From an uncultured Balneolaceae bacterium (GTDB lineage: Bacteria; Bacteroidota; Rhodothermia; Balneolales; Balneolaceae), in contig CALJMB010000007.1 of NCBI GenBank assembly GCA_937982515.1, forward strand, positions 1 to 10,095: a DNA stretch of 10,095 nt, in the 5' to 3' direction. The position numbers were made by a program, and so were the translations under genes. Shown here in pieces: positions 1 to 6,077 of this stretch. Each line of letters opens with the position of its first letter. Position 1 is the stretch's first letter. Under the pieces are notes generated by a model. It was given only the letters and a program-made list of their open reading frames with translations. It was not told the origin of the DNA and searched no databases.

Positions 1-774
1 GATATCGCGGGCCTCGTCAGAAGTGAAGAAAAGGGCTCGGATTTACAGGCCAAAGGAGTGGAAATCAGAATAGGTGATTATACCGACTACGATTCTGTGC
101 AGGCGGCCATGAGCGGTATTGATACTCTGCTGTTGATTTCATCCGATTCGCTGGAGGACAGAGTAAAACAGCATGAGAATGCCATCAATGCAGCTAAGCA
201 GGCCGGTGTACAGCAGATCTTTTACACCAGCATTGTACAGGCCGATAAACTGCTTGGTCCCCTCTCTCCGGATCACTATGAGACGGAAAAACTCCTGAAA
301 GCTTCCGGCATACCGTATACTATCTACCGTAACACTTTTTATGGAGAGTTTCTGCCTCTGTTTATGGGACCCGCTCTCGAAACAGGAGAATGGTACTTTC
401 CTTCAGGCGGGAAGAAAATTAATCTGGCTCTGAGAACAGAGATGGCCGAAGCACTGGCAAACAGTCTGAAAGATCCCGCGAAACATAAAAATAACGTTTA
501 TGAAATTACATCAAAGAAGGCGTATACCCTGCCTGAAATTGCCGGTTTAGTGAGTGAGGCTACAGGAAAGGAGATCACCTATCACGACCTCACGGTAGCC
601 GAATTTAAGAACCGCCTGGAGGAGGCAGGCTTACCAGACGAGGCTGTTATGATGAGCACCGGGGTGGCGGCCACATTCGTTAATGGCGGACTGGATTATA
701 CCGACGATGCGCTGGAACAACTCCTGGGCAGGGAACCGGCGGATATAGCAAGCTTTATTCCCGAGGTTGTATAA
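1..774 (+). CDS. NmrA/SDR-family NAD(P)H:quinone oxidoreductase, QorB/YtfG-like (5' end outside window)
   Basis: The frame is open from base 1, so the gene starts upstream; the GTG at 58 is internal. The first visible residues, DIAGLVRSEEKGSDLQAKGVE, are the end of the second Rossmann strand and its helix in NmrA-like proteins. About 25-30 residues, including the glycine-rich GATGxxG cofactor loop, are missing to the left. Visible are 257 codons: DTLLLISS (third strand), the helix HENAINAAKQAGV, FYTSIVQAD at the usual SDR active-site strand, HYETEKLLKASGIPYTIYRN, and a C-terminal part with ITYHDLTVAEFKNRLEEAGLP, closely like E. coli YtfG (QorB). Family members are cytosolic and reduce quinones with NADPH. 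They lack the YxxxK catalytic pair of classical SDRs, and here the equivalent region reads HYETEK. The substrate is not shown by sequence. The gene is followed by a repeat-rich spacer, so it is probably the last gene of its transcript. Confidence 0.9.
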   Translation, partial: DIAGLVRSEEKGSDLQAKGVEIRIGDYTDYDSVQAAMSGIDTLLLISSDSLEDRVKQHENAINAAKQAGVQQIFYTSIVQADKLLGPLSPDHYETEKLLKASGIPYTIYRNTFYGEFLPLFMGPALETGEWYFPSGGKKINLALRTEMAEALANSLKDPAKHKNNVYEITSKKAYTLPEIAGLVSEATGKEITYHDLTVAEFKNRLEEAGLPDEAVMMSTGVAATFVNGGLDYTDDALEQLLGREPADIASFIPEVV

Positions 775-864
775 CCTGCGAGCAACGGCGGCGGGCGAGT
801 CCCTGAAGCGTGGACTAAGAGAGATGCTTTCCAACCGTTTAATGCGCAGAACAATAAGTAAAAC

Positions 865-900
865 AAGCCGCTTATTATCTTCTGACGGCTTTCATTTTTT
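865..900 (+). terminator. Weak candidate intrinsic terminator after the quinone oxidoreductase gene
   Basis: A 6-bp stem AAGCCG (865-870) / CGGCTT (886-891) with a 15-nt loop is followed by TCATTTTTT. The tail is T-rich but interrupted, and the stem is short. It lies about 90 nt past the stop codon, in the right direction. It could be chance. Confidence 0.35.
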
Positions 901-987
901 GGTTAATTGCTTTTTCTAATCCTTCCAAGCTTCCAGATCAAACCCCGGAGGGCTGTTGCGTCCTGTCTGGATATAGCCCGTGCCTCT

Positions 988-1030
988 GGTATCACCCTGA
1001 CAGGGTTTGAAACCCTGTCAGGGTGATACC
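988..1030. repeat. 43-nt perfect palindrome (REP-like intergenic element)
   Basis: Arms 988-1008 and 1010-1030 are exact reverse complements (21 bp) around a single central G at 1009. The core is CCCTGACAGGGTTT / AAACCCTGTCAGGG. Within each arm, CCCTGACAGGG is itself nearly self-complementary, so the element can form one long cruciform or two small hairpins. It lies about 90 nt before the MATE start and about 215 nt after the previous stop. A variant with the same 12-nt core (CCTGACAGGGTT) occurs at 2536. No T-run follows, so a simple intrinsic terminator is unlikely. The rest of the 775-1118 spacer holds only the weak terminator and the next hairpin. Confidence 0.9.
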
Positions 1031-1047
1031 GGCCCCGGAATCGTACG

Positions 1048-1083
1048 GACCGATGACCGCGGAAGCCGCTCCGGTCATCGGTC
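1048..1083. repeat. 12-bp perfect inverted repeat, hairpin in the leader region of the MATE gene
   Basis: GACCGATGACCG (1048-1059) pairs without mismatch with CGGTCATCGGTC (1072-1083). The 12-nt loop contains GCGG/CCGC, which can form an alternative inner stem. It ends 35 nt before the MATE start codon, so it would fold in the 5' leader of any transcript starting upstream. It may be the right half of a composite element with the 43-nt palindrome, because both blocks have collinear partial matches after the MATE gene. Confidence 0.8.
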
Positions 1084-1118
1084 GTCGGTCCTCTTCATTC
1101 CCATAACAGCAAATATTA

Positions 1119-2519
1119 ATGAATCCAACTCCAAAGAGAATATTCACAGAGGGAAACATACTCCACTCTCTGGTTAGCCTTGCAATACCTATCATCTTAG
1201 CTAATATTCTGCAGACTGCTTACCAGCTAATCGATACCTTCTGGTTGGGAAGGATGGGGGCCCATGCGGTGGCTGCAGTAAGTATCAGCTTTCCCCTGCT
1301 GTTCCTTGTCCTTTCCCTTGGCGGGGGACTCACCCTGGCGGGTACCGTTATTGTAGCCCATTACAAAGGGGCCAATAATCAAAGGCAAGTTAATTTCAGT
1401 TCCTCCCAGACCGTATTTGTCGTCTTCTTCGTTTCCATTCTCCTGGCCGTTGTCGGCTATACGGCCTCCACGCCTCTGATGCAAATAGTGGGCGCCGGCC
1501 CGGAGATACTGGACGAATCGGTGATTTACTTTAAAGTCTCTTCTGTGGGCTTTGTCTTCCTGTTTATGTTCTTTGTCTTCCAGTCGCTGATGAGAGGCAT
1601 CGGCAATGTACTGCTTCCCATGTACATTGTTTTGGGCACCGTATTTTTGAACCTGGTGCTCGATCCCCTGTTCATCTTTGGATACGGGCCGATTCCGGGA
1701 TACGGCGTAGCAGGGGCGGCCGTAGCGAGTGTTATCACCCAGGGAATTTCTGCGGCAGCGGGTATGTATATACTATGGCGCGGGAACAGGGGAATAAAAA
1801 TTAACTGGGCGGATATGAGGCTCGATATTTCCTGGATCAAAAGAATGTTTGAACTGGGCATACCGGCCAGCCTGGAGCAGTCTACCCGGGCGGCCGGAAT
1901 GACGATGATGGTGATTATTGTAACCAGTTTCGGAAGCGATGTGGTAGCCGCCTACGGCATAGGCGCACGGATCTTAGGCCTGGTAATCGTACCCGCTCTC
2001 GGCCTGGCCATAGCCACCACCACTTTGGTCGGGCAGAATATCGGAGCCGGAAAAGTTAAACGGGCGGAGAAAATCGGCAATCTCAGCAGCAAGGTTGCCT
2101 TCTTCGGGCTTACCGGAACGGGATTGCTGCTCTTTCTTTTTGCGGAACCGCTTACCGCCTTTTTTGTACCCAACGATCCCCGGGTGATCCGGGACGGTGC
2201 CCTTTTTATTCGTATCATGGCCCCCAGCTTTGGGCTCCTGGGCGTACAGCAGGTGATGAACGGCGTATTTAACGGGGCCGGCTTTACTAAAGCCTCTATG
2301 CTTATATCCATACTGAACCTGTGGATTGTGCGCTTCCCCCTGGCTTATATCTTGGCTTACAAGACGGGCCTGAGTCACGAAGGCATCTGGTGGGCATTCC
2401 CCGCATCCAATTTAATCGCAGCCCTGGTAGCCTTTACCTACTACAAAATGGGCTACTGGAAAGTCAGAGTAATCAGGCGCCGGCGCAGCAAGGCATTCTC
2501 CCCGGAGGTAAATAGCTAA
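1119..2519 (+). CDS. MATE family multidrug/Na+ (or H+) antiporter
   Basis: This is an inner-membrane efflux transporter of the MATE family, 466 residues, the usual length. Two homologous MatE halves of six helices are visible (about residues 15-225 and 240-450). Hallmarks are the first helix with LIDTFWLGRMG (about 37-47, with the conserved acidic residue), LDPLFIFGYGPIPGYGVAGAA (second half of the N domain), GQNIGAGK (305-312) opening the second domain's helix 2 to 3 link, NGVFNGAGFTKASM (381-394) and RFPLAY (405-410). The C-terminus is strongly basic (RRRRSK). Family members exchange cationic drugs or metabolites for Na+ or H+; which substrate applies here cannot be read from the sequence. 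The start ATG has no Shine-Dalgarno; the preceding bases are AT-rich (AGCAAATATTA). The gene stands alone, flanked on both sides by the CCTGACAGGG palindrome family. Confidence 0.95.
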   Translation: MNPTPKRIFTEGNILHSLVSLAIPIILANILQTAYQLIDTFWLGRMGAHAVAAVSISFPLLFLVLSLGGGLTLAGTVIVAHYKGANNQRQVNFSSSQTVFVVFFVSILLAVVGYTASTPLMQIVGAGPEILDESVIYFKVSSVGFVFLFMFFVFQSLMRGIGNVLLPMYIVLGTVFLNLVLDPLFIFGYGPIPGYGVAGAAVASVITQGISAAAGMYILWRGNRGIKINWADMRLDISWIKRMFELGIPASLEQSTRAAGMTMMVIIVTSFGSDVVAAYGIGARILGLVIVPALGLAIATTTLVGQNIGAGKVKRAEKIGNLSSKVAFFGLTGTGLLLFLFAEPLTAFFVPNDPRVIRDGALFIRIMAPSFGLLGVQQVMNGVFNGAGFTKASMLISILNLWIVRFPLAYILAYKTGLSHEGIWWAFPASNLIAALVAFTYYKMGYWKVRVIRRRRSKAFSPEVNS

Positions 2520-2535
2520 TTCCTTTTGTAATAAT

Positions 2536-2573
2536 CCTGACAGGGTTGCGGCACGCACACCGGCCCCGTCAGG
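2536..2573. repeat. Degenerate copy of the CCTGACAGGG palindrome
   Basis: The left arm CCTGACAGGG (2536-2545) pairs 9 of 10 with CCCCGTCAGG (2564-2573). The first 12 bases are identical to 996-1007 upstream of the MATE gene. ACCGGCCCCG occurs in both places (1028-1037 and 2559-2568), and GCTCCGGT also does (1068-1075 and 2586-2593), in the same order. The two blocks therefore look like diverged copies of one composite element. Confidence 0.65.
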
Positions 2574-2658
2574 GAGCGTACCCCTGCTCCGGTAGGGAGC
2601 ACACCCCTGTCCCGGTAGGGGACAGGCCCCTGTCCGGGTAGGGAGCAGGACCCTGCTC
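2567..2658. repeat. Four tandem 23-nt imperfect repeats, each self-complementary
   Basis: Units begin at 2567, 2590, 2613 and 2636 and run without spacers. The common pattern is (C/G)GGTAGGG, then GAGC or GACA, then CCCCTG, then CTC or TCC. Inner arms alternate between GGAGC...GCTCC type and GGACAGG...CCTGTCC type, so each unit is a small hairpin and neighbouring units can also pair. Unit 3 holds a perfect 7-bp stem, GGACAGG/CCTGTCC. The array starts within the degenerate palindrome and ends about 210 nt before the FMN reductase ATG. There is no unique spacer DNA, so it is not a CRISPR. Confidence 0.85.
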
Positions 2659-2869
2659 TGGGGCTAAGCAGGTTTCCCGTCCTGCGCGAGGGCCTGGCGG
2701 TGCACATCTGTGGCCAACCCCATCCGCGCCTGTACGCGCAAATCCGCAGCTAATCTTCCGGAGAATTAAAGCGAGATTCCGTGAAACAAAATCACACCTG
2801 CCATTGTGGAAAGGGGAAGAGATAAAATTGCTTCAAATAAGCTCAATACAAATAAAAGACGAAAAGACT
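2659..2869. other. Non-coding spacer before the FMN reductase gene
   Basis: No gene is seen. Contents: a short GCAGG/CCTGC inverted repeat near 2668-2685, a stretch CCATCCGCGCCTGTACGCG (about 2720-2738) resembling fragments of other spacer repeats here, and a purine-rich AAGGGGAAGAGAT at 2811-2823 that could act as a ribosome-binding site for an upstream in-frame TTG (2828). An AT-rich 50 nt then leads to the ATG at 2870. Confidence 0.5.
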
Positions 2870-3442
2870 ATGAATGACAGAGTACATATTCTTGGTATGG
2901 CCGGCAGTCTGAGAGAGCATTCATTTAACCGCGCGTTACTGCGCGAGGCGGTCCGGCTTGCCCCCGATGAAGCAGAAATAGAAACATTTGGATTAGATGA
3001 CATACCCGGCTTTAATCAGGATGAGGAAAACGATCCGCCACAGAAAATTAAAGATCTGAAGCAAAAGGTCAAAGAAGCAGACGCCATCCTGTTTGTCACT
3101 CCCGAATATAACTATTCCGTTTCCGGAGTACTTAAAAATGCCATCGACTGGGTTTCCAGGCCCTATGGCGACAACTCTTTCAATGGAAAACCGGCCGCTA
3201 TTATGGGCGCCTCCATCAGCCTGATAGGCACGGCCCGGGCCCAGTACCACCTGCGGCAGATGTGCGTGTTTCTGGATATGCATCCTGTTAACATGCCCGA
3301 GGTAATGGTTGCCGGCGCCATGGACAAGTTTGACGATCAGGGCCACTTACAGGATGACACAGCCAAAGACCTGATGCAGAAGCTGCTGCAAAACCTGGTA
3401 GAGTGGACCCGGCAGCTCAAAGCTGTGCAGCCAACAACCTGA
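2870..3442 (+). CDS. NAD(P)H-dependent FMN reductase (ChrR/YieF-like quinone/chromate/azo reductase family)
   Basis: This is a cytosolic flavodoxin-fold enzyme of 190 residues, the normal family length. It would bind FMN and transfer electrons from NAD(P)H to quinones, azo compounds or chromate. Visible motifs are the FMN phosphate loop GMAGSLREHSFNRALL (about 9-24) after the first strand VHIL, the DDIPGFNQDEE loop (43-53), the strand DAILFVTPEYNYSVSGVLKN (71-90, family signature) continuing to AIDWVSRP, and the strand PAAIMGAS (108-115) followed by GTARAQYHLRQ. The ATG at 2870 is chosen because the first strand normally starts 4-6 residues into these proteins. In-frame TTG codons at 2804 and 2828 would add 22 or 14 unconserved residues, although 2828 has a purine-rich stretch before it. 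Two quinone/flavin reductases near one efflux pump suggest electrophile defence (inference). Confidence 0.92.
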   Translation: MNDRVHILGMAGSLREHSFNRALLREAVRLAPDEAEIETFGLDDIPGFNQDEENDPPQKIKDLKQKVKEADAILFVTPEYNYSVSGVLKNAIDWVSRPYGDNSFNGKPAAIMGASISLIGTARAQYHLRQMCVFLDMHPVNMPEVMVAGAMDKFDDQGHLQDDTAKDLMQKLLQNLVEWTRQLKAVQPTT

Positions 3443-3493
3443 GGAAGAACCCTTGAAGGCTGTTGTTATTTTCCAGAGCGTGTTTACCTGCTT

Positions 3494-3680
3494 CCTGGGA
3501 ACGCGGATGTACGGGCGAGTGATTCGCAGAGCGCATGGCGCCAGGCGCAGAGCGTCCTCGAAATTCATGCGATGCGCTATGCTCTATGCGCTTTACCCGT
3601 AACGCATAGCTGCACCAAAACCTGTCCGCCTGCCGGCAGATCAACCCAAAGGCACACCGCGGGTTGAATGTCAACATGCT
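3494..3680. repeat. Dispersed intergenic repeat, copy 1, interrupted by a GCGC-rich insert
   Basis: Bases 3494-3515 (from CCTGGGAACGCGGAT) match 9088-9109 at 18 of 22 positions. Bases from 3625 (TCCGCCTGCCGGCAGATC) match the region from 9113, first 18 bases with one difference, then weaker similarity to about 3680 ending in GTCAACA. At 9088 the two parts are adjacent; here about 109 nt (3516-3624) lie between them. The insert has its own repeats: CGCAGAGCG at 3525 and 3546, ATGCGCT at 3572 and 3586, and GCTATGC (3576) / GCATAGC (3604). The region separates two convergent genes and contains no convincing gene. Confidence 0.65.
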
Positions 3681-3688
3681 ATAAATTC

Positions 3689-4384
3689 TCAGGCGGGGTT
3701 CTCAAAGGTGCCGGGGCTGTGTTCGGTGGCTCTGAACTCCGGGAGGCGGTCGCGGCGCGCTTCTTTGAGTGCCTGCCGTACACCTTCGGCATCCAGATCC
3801 GCTGTATAGACCGGGGTGCCCGGCTGTTGCCTCCACGACTCATCCAGCCCGCCGGCATCAACGGCATCAAAACCGAGCTCTTCTACAAGCTCTAGTACGG
3901 TATGCTTAGCTTTTTCATTGTCTCCGGCAACAGGCAGGGCAATACGGTCAGGGCTGCCTGCCGGGCGCCCCCGGTCCATCAGATGCTGTGCCCATATGTT
4001 ATTGAACGCTTTTACCACCGGATGACCCAGCTGTTGTTCAACCCACCGGCTTTCCGGCATGCCTTCTTCTATTTCATCGATACGGCCATCGCGTTGCCGG
4101 GGATAATAGTTGCCGGTATCCACCACCACCACATCTTCAGGTACATCGTCAAACAGATCGTCCGGCAGGTCGCGGACGTTGGCTTGGGGGATGGTTACAA
4201 CAATCAGTTCCACATCACGAACGGCATCCCTCACTGTGACGGGCGTAGCTCCGGTTTCTTCTGCCAGTTCGGTGAGCGTTTCCGGCCCGCGTGAGTTGGC
4301 TACGCGGACTTCATGTCCCAATTGGGTGAGCCGGCGGGTAAGAGTTCCTCCAATATGGCCTGCTCCTATAATTCCTATCTTCAT
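3689..4384 (-). CDS. COG2085-type NAD(P)-binding oxidoreductase (F420H2:NADP+ oxidoreductase / NPDHase superfamily)
   Basis: A 231-residue cytosolic protein starting MKIGIIGAGHIGGTLTRRL, a complete N-terminal Rossmann fold with GAGHIG (7-12). Strand 2 ends in VANSRGPETL (28-37); the NSR triad is typical for recognising the 2'-phosphate of NADPH. Further landmarks are VELIVVTIPQANV (58-70), VVVVDTGNYYP (85-95), VVKAFNNIWAQHL (123-135), a short strand-loop DRIALPVAGDN (146-156), and the C-terminal FDAVDAGGLDESWRQQPGTPVY. The family includes archaeal Fno and many bacterial proteins of unknown substrate. The C-terminal part is short, so F420 use cannot be claimed. The frame stays open upstream to 4585, but residues before MKIG have no family similarity and the glycine loop is expected at the extreme N-terminus. 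It is convergent with the FMN reductase and divergent from the HdeD gene. Confidence 0.88.
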   Translation of the reverse strand: MKIGIIGAGHIGGTLTRRLTQLGHEVRVANSRGPETLTELAEETGATPVTVRDAVRDVELIVVTIPQANVRDLPDDLFDDVPEDVVVVDTGNYYPRQRDGRIDEIEEGMPESRWVEQQLGHPVVKAFNNIWAQHLMDRGRPAGSPDRIALPVAGDNEKAKHTVLELVEELGFDAVDAGGLDESWRQQPGTPVYTADLDAEGVRQALKEARRDRLPEFRATEHSPGTFENPA

Positions 4385-4744
4385 AACTGTTTCAGGTTTT
4401 TGATTGTTAGTGGTTGCAGTTATATAAGCGGTCAGTACGTACCGTAAGCATGCTATTAACCGGGGCCGGAATATCTGTCGTGCGGCTTCCCATTCCCTGT
4501 CGGTATGATTATGAAGACGACCGGCGGCCGGGGTGGCTTTCACGGGCATCGGCCGCCCCGCCCACAACCCTGACACTTCCGGCATGGTGAGATAGAATTC
4601 GTATTGTAGCCCGCTTAGCCTATCTCGCGTAAGTATATAGAACCGTAACGGTTGTTTTGTTTCTTCCTGAGAGCATTTGGCCGGATTATGCTAAGGGGAG
4701 ACGTAATACAGATTCCATCTCATTATGCAGATAGTAAGAAGTAA
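4385..4744. other. Non-coding part of the divergent spacer
   Basis: No supported gene. The minus strand is open for 67 further codons above the oxidoreductase start, but the encoded residues resemble nothing I know. One short inverted repeat GAGATAG (4589-4595) / CTATCTC (4620-4626) is visible. Promoters for both divergent genes should lie between here and 4935, but I cannot place them reliably. Confidence 0.4.
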
Positions 4745-4776
4745 AATCCATAAGAGGTAAGCGCCGAATATGGATT
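4745..4776. repeat. 8-bp perfect inverted repeat
   Basis: AATCCATA (4745-4752) pairs with TATGGATT (4769-4776) across a 16-nt loop. Its right arm overlaps the start of the next, larger inverted repeat by two bases, so the two hairpins stack side by side or compete at the junction. Confidence 0.65.
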
Positions 4777-4824
4777 AAAACCCGTTTAAGCTAAAGGAAC
4801 CCCCTAAGCTTAAACAGGTTTTAA
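4775..4824. promoter_or_regulatory. 18-bp inverted repeat with GTTTAAGC half-sites (candidate operator or RNA switch element)
   Basis: Arms 4775-4792 and 4807-4824 pair at 17 of 18 positions (one C-A mismatch) around a 14-nt loop. Each arm contains GTTTAAGC, and a third copy in direct orientation lies at 4836-4843. The region sits between two divergent genes, about 110 nt before the HdeD start. It lacks a T-run after the stem, which argues against a plain terminator. A dimeric repressor site is the simplest reading; a structured leader is the alternative. Confidence 0.5.
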
Positions 4825-4879
4825 GGTATTAGATCGTTTAAGCAGGCATACTGATCTGTCATCTTCAGGAGATAAAGAG

Positions 4880-4939
4880 GTGGAGGCTCTATTTTATAAA
4901 GCCCGGCAATTATATAAACTGCAAAACAGACAGCTATGA
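4880..4939 (+). CDS. Candidate 19-codon leader peptide overlapping the HdeD start
   Basis: A GTG at 4880 is preceded by AGGAG (4867-4871) at 8-nt spacing, the best Shine-Dalgarno in the window. It opens a frame reading MEALFYKARQLYKLQNRQL whose TGA (4937-4939) overlaps the ATG of the next gene as ATGA. That arrangement is typical of translational coupling. The HdeD ATG itself has no ribosome-binding site (CAGACAGCT precedes it). The product is too short to compare with a family. It may be a real leader frame or the AGGAG may be coincidental. Confidence 0.3.
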   Translation: MEALFYKARQLYKLQNRQL

Positions 4940-5493
4940 ATGATGATTATAAGAATGTCCCCGATCCTGTACGATACTGGTTCCTGCCTATGATCATCGG
5001 GATTATTTTCGTTATAATAGGTATGTGGGTGCTTTCTACACCCGAAGAATCCTACATTACACTTTCTATACTGTTTGCCCTGGCTTTCTTAATTTCCGGA
5101 GTCCTTGGAATTGTTTATGCTATTTCCAGCCGGAATGGAATCAGAGGCTGGGGTTGGTTTCTGGCGGCAGGTGTGGCTGAAACACTGATAGGTATTATAC
5201 TGGCTTCGAGATCTGAAATAACAGTACTTACTCTTGCACTGTTCGCCGGGATTACCGTTCTTTTTCGCTCTGTTATAGCAATTATCTGGTCGATTGAATT
5301 AAAAAAACGACAGGTGATGAATTGGGGAGGTTTACTTGCTGCAGGTATTCTGGGTTTGATACTGGCTTTTATTATGCTTTGGGATCCGCTGTTTGCCGGC
5401 TTGTCTGTCGTAATTTATACTGCTCTGGCATTCATTACCATCGGTGGTTTCCAGATATATCTCTCCTTCGAAATGAAAAAGCTAAATGACTGA
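4936..5493 (+). CDS. HdeD/DUF308 family membrane protein
   Basis: A 185-residue integral inner-membrane protein with six predicted helices (about 15-33, 40-62, 71-90, 95-120, 129-148, 152-176), the usual size and layout of HdeD-type proteins, built of three repeated two-helix units. Each unit has a glycine-rich first helix (PMIIGIIFVIIGMWVL, AAGVAETLIGIILA, AAGILGLILAFIMLWDP) and a second ending in a small-residue or basic turn. E. coli HdeD contributes to acid resistance at high cell density; most family members have no proven function. The conserved -DP- after helix 5 (WDPLFAG) is seen. Translation may be coupled to a short upstream frame, and the spacer ahead is rich in inverted repeats, suggesting regulated expression. 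It is convergent with the anti-sigma-like gene. Confidence 0.9.
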   Translation: MNDDYKNVPDPVRYWFLPMIIGIIFVIIGMWVLSTPEESYITLSILFALAFLISGVLGIVYAISSRNGIRGWGWFLAAGVAETLIGIILASRSEITVLTLALFAGITVLFRSVIAIIWSIELKKRQVMNWGGLLAAGILGLILAFIMLWDPLFAGLSVVIYTALAFITIGGFQIYLSFEMKKLND

Positions 5494-5558
5494 ACCAGCA
5501 GCGCGGGCTTCGGAAAGGTATGAAAGACTTTGCCTGAAAGGGACTGAAAAGCAAGAAC

Positions 5559-5975
5559 CTAATGCTGTTTCAGTTTAAACTCCATAATCATCCGGGTTCC
5601 GTTCTCTGCAAAGGAAACATTATCTGTATAGTGGCAGATGATAAATACCCCCCGGCCTCCTTCTTTTAGCAGGTTCGTTTCTTTGAGAGGGTCGGGCAGA
5701 TCAGCGTGATTAAATCCCATCCCTTCATCTTTGACACTTATCGAGAGAGTCTGGCCTTCCAGAGAAGGTAAAATGGTAACCACCTTTTTGGGATCTTCTT
5801 TATTACCATGTACAATGGCATTGGTTACGGCCTCGCTCAGGGTGAGCATAATGCGTGAAAAATCTTCGTCATCGAAGCCCGCCCACTCCTGCAGCTCCTG
5901 CAAATAAGATTCCAGCTGTTGAATTTCTTCAAACAGAGAGGGTATTACCAGTTTCTTGAACTCGGTTTTGGCCAT
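5559..5975 (-). CDS. RsbW/SpoIIAB-like anti-sigma factor (GHKL ATPase, HATPase_c_2)
   Basis: A 138-residue single-domain GHKL ATP-binding protein. Visible are the N box LSEAVTNAIVHGNK (46-59; E48, N52), the G1 box VKDEGMGF (81-88; D83, G85, G87) and the G2 box GGRGVFII (106-113), followed by the final strand NGTRMIMEFKL. Proteins of this kind bind a sigma factor or phosphorylate a STAS-domain antagonist on serine in partner-switching stress control. In this superphylum they often act next to PP2C phosphatases and STAS proteins. No STAS, sigma or phosphatase gene is in the window, so its partners must lie elsewhere. The start ATG gives a normal N-terminus and lacks a strong Shine-Dalgarno. It lies downstream of glutamate dehydrogenase on the same strand, but a 217-nt spacer with a large inverted repeat makes co-transcription doubtful. 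Confidence 0.9.
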   Translation of the reverse strand: MAKTEFKKLVIPSLFEEIQQLESYLQELQEWAGFDDEDFSRIMLTLSEAVTNAIVHGNKEDPKKVVTILPSLEGQTLSISVKDEGMGFNHADLPDPLKETNLLKEGGRGVFIICHYTDNVSFAENGTRMIMEFKLKQH

Positions 5976-6077
5976 CAGAGAAGTTTAGGCTGAAAATTGA
6001 ACACGTGTCTGCCAGATTTAAGGTGTAGTACAACCTGAAAGACTACTACTATGTCAACCAGATCCTTGTGTTTCTAT

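Noticed and set aside
58..60. GTG at 58 as the start of the first gene
   Set aside because: The frame is open to base 1 and the upstream residues match the Rossmann fold expected before this point; the gene is simply cut by the window.
1974..2378. Minus-strand open frames inside the MATE gene
   Set aside because: They are low-complexity shadows of a strong, complete plus-strand membrane protein and show no domain.
2567..2658. CRISPR array
   Set aside because: Units abut without variable spacers, number only four and are degenerate; no cas gene is present.
2804..2869. TTG starts for the FMN reductase at 2804 or 2828
   Set aside because: They add 14-22 residues with no family similarity; the ATG at 2870 puts the first strand at the expected distance. 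The purine-rich stretch before 2828 keeps this slightly open.
3668..4403. Plus-strand open frames opposite the COG2085 gene
   Set aside because: Serine/threonine/proline-rich composition with no motif; the minus strand encodes a complete conserved protein.
4385..4585. 67-residue N-terminal extension of the minus-strand oxidoreductase
   Set aside because: The glycine loop of this family normally sits at the very N-terminus, and the extension has no recognisable domain or signal peptide.
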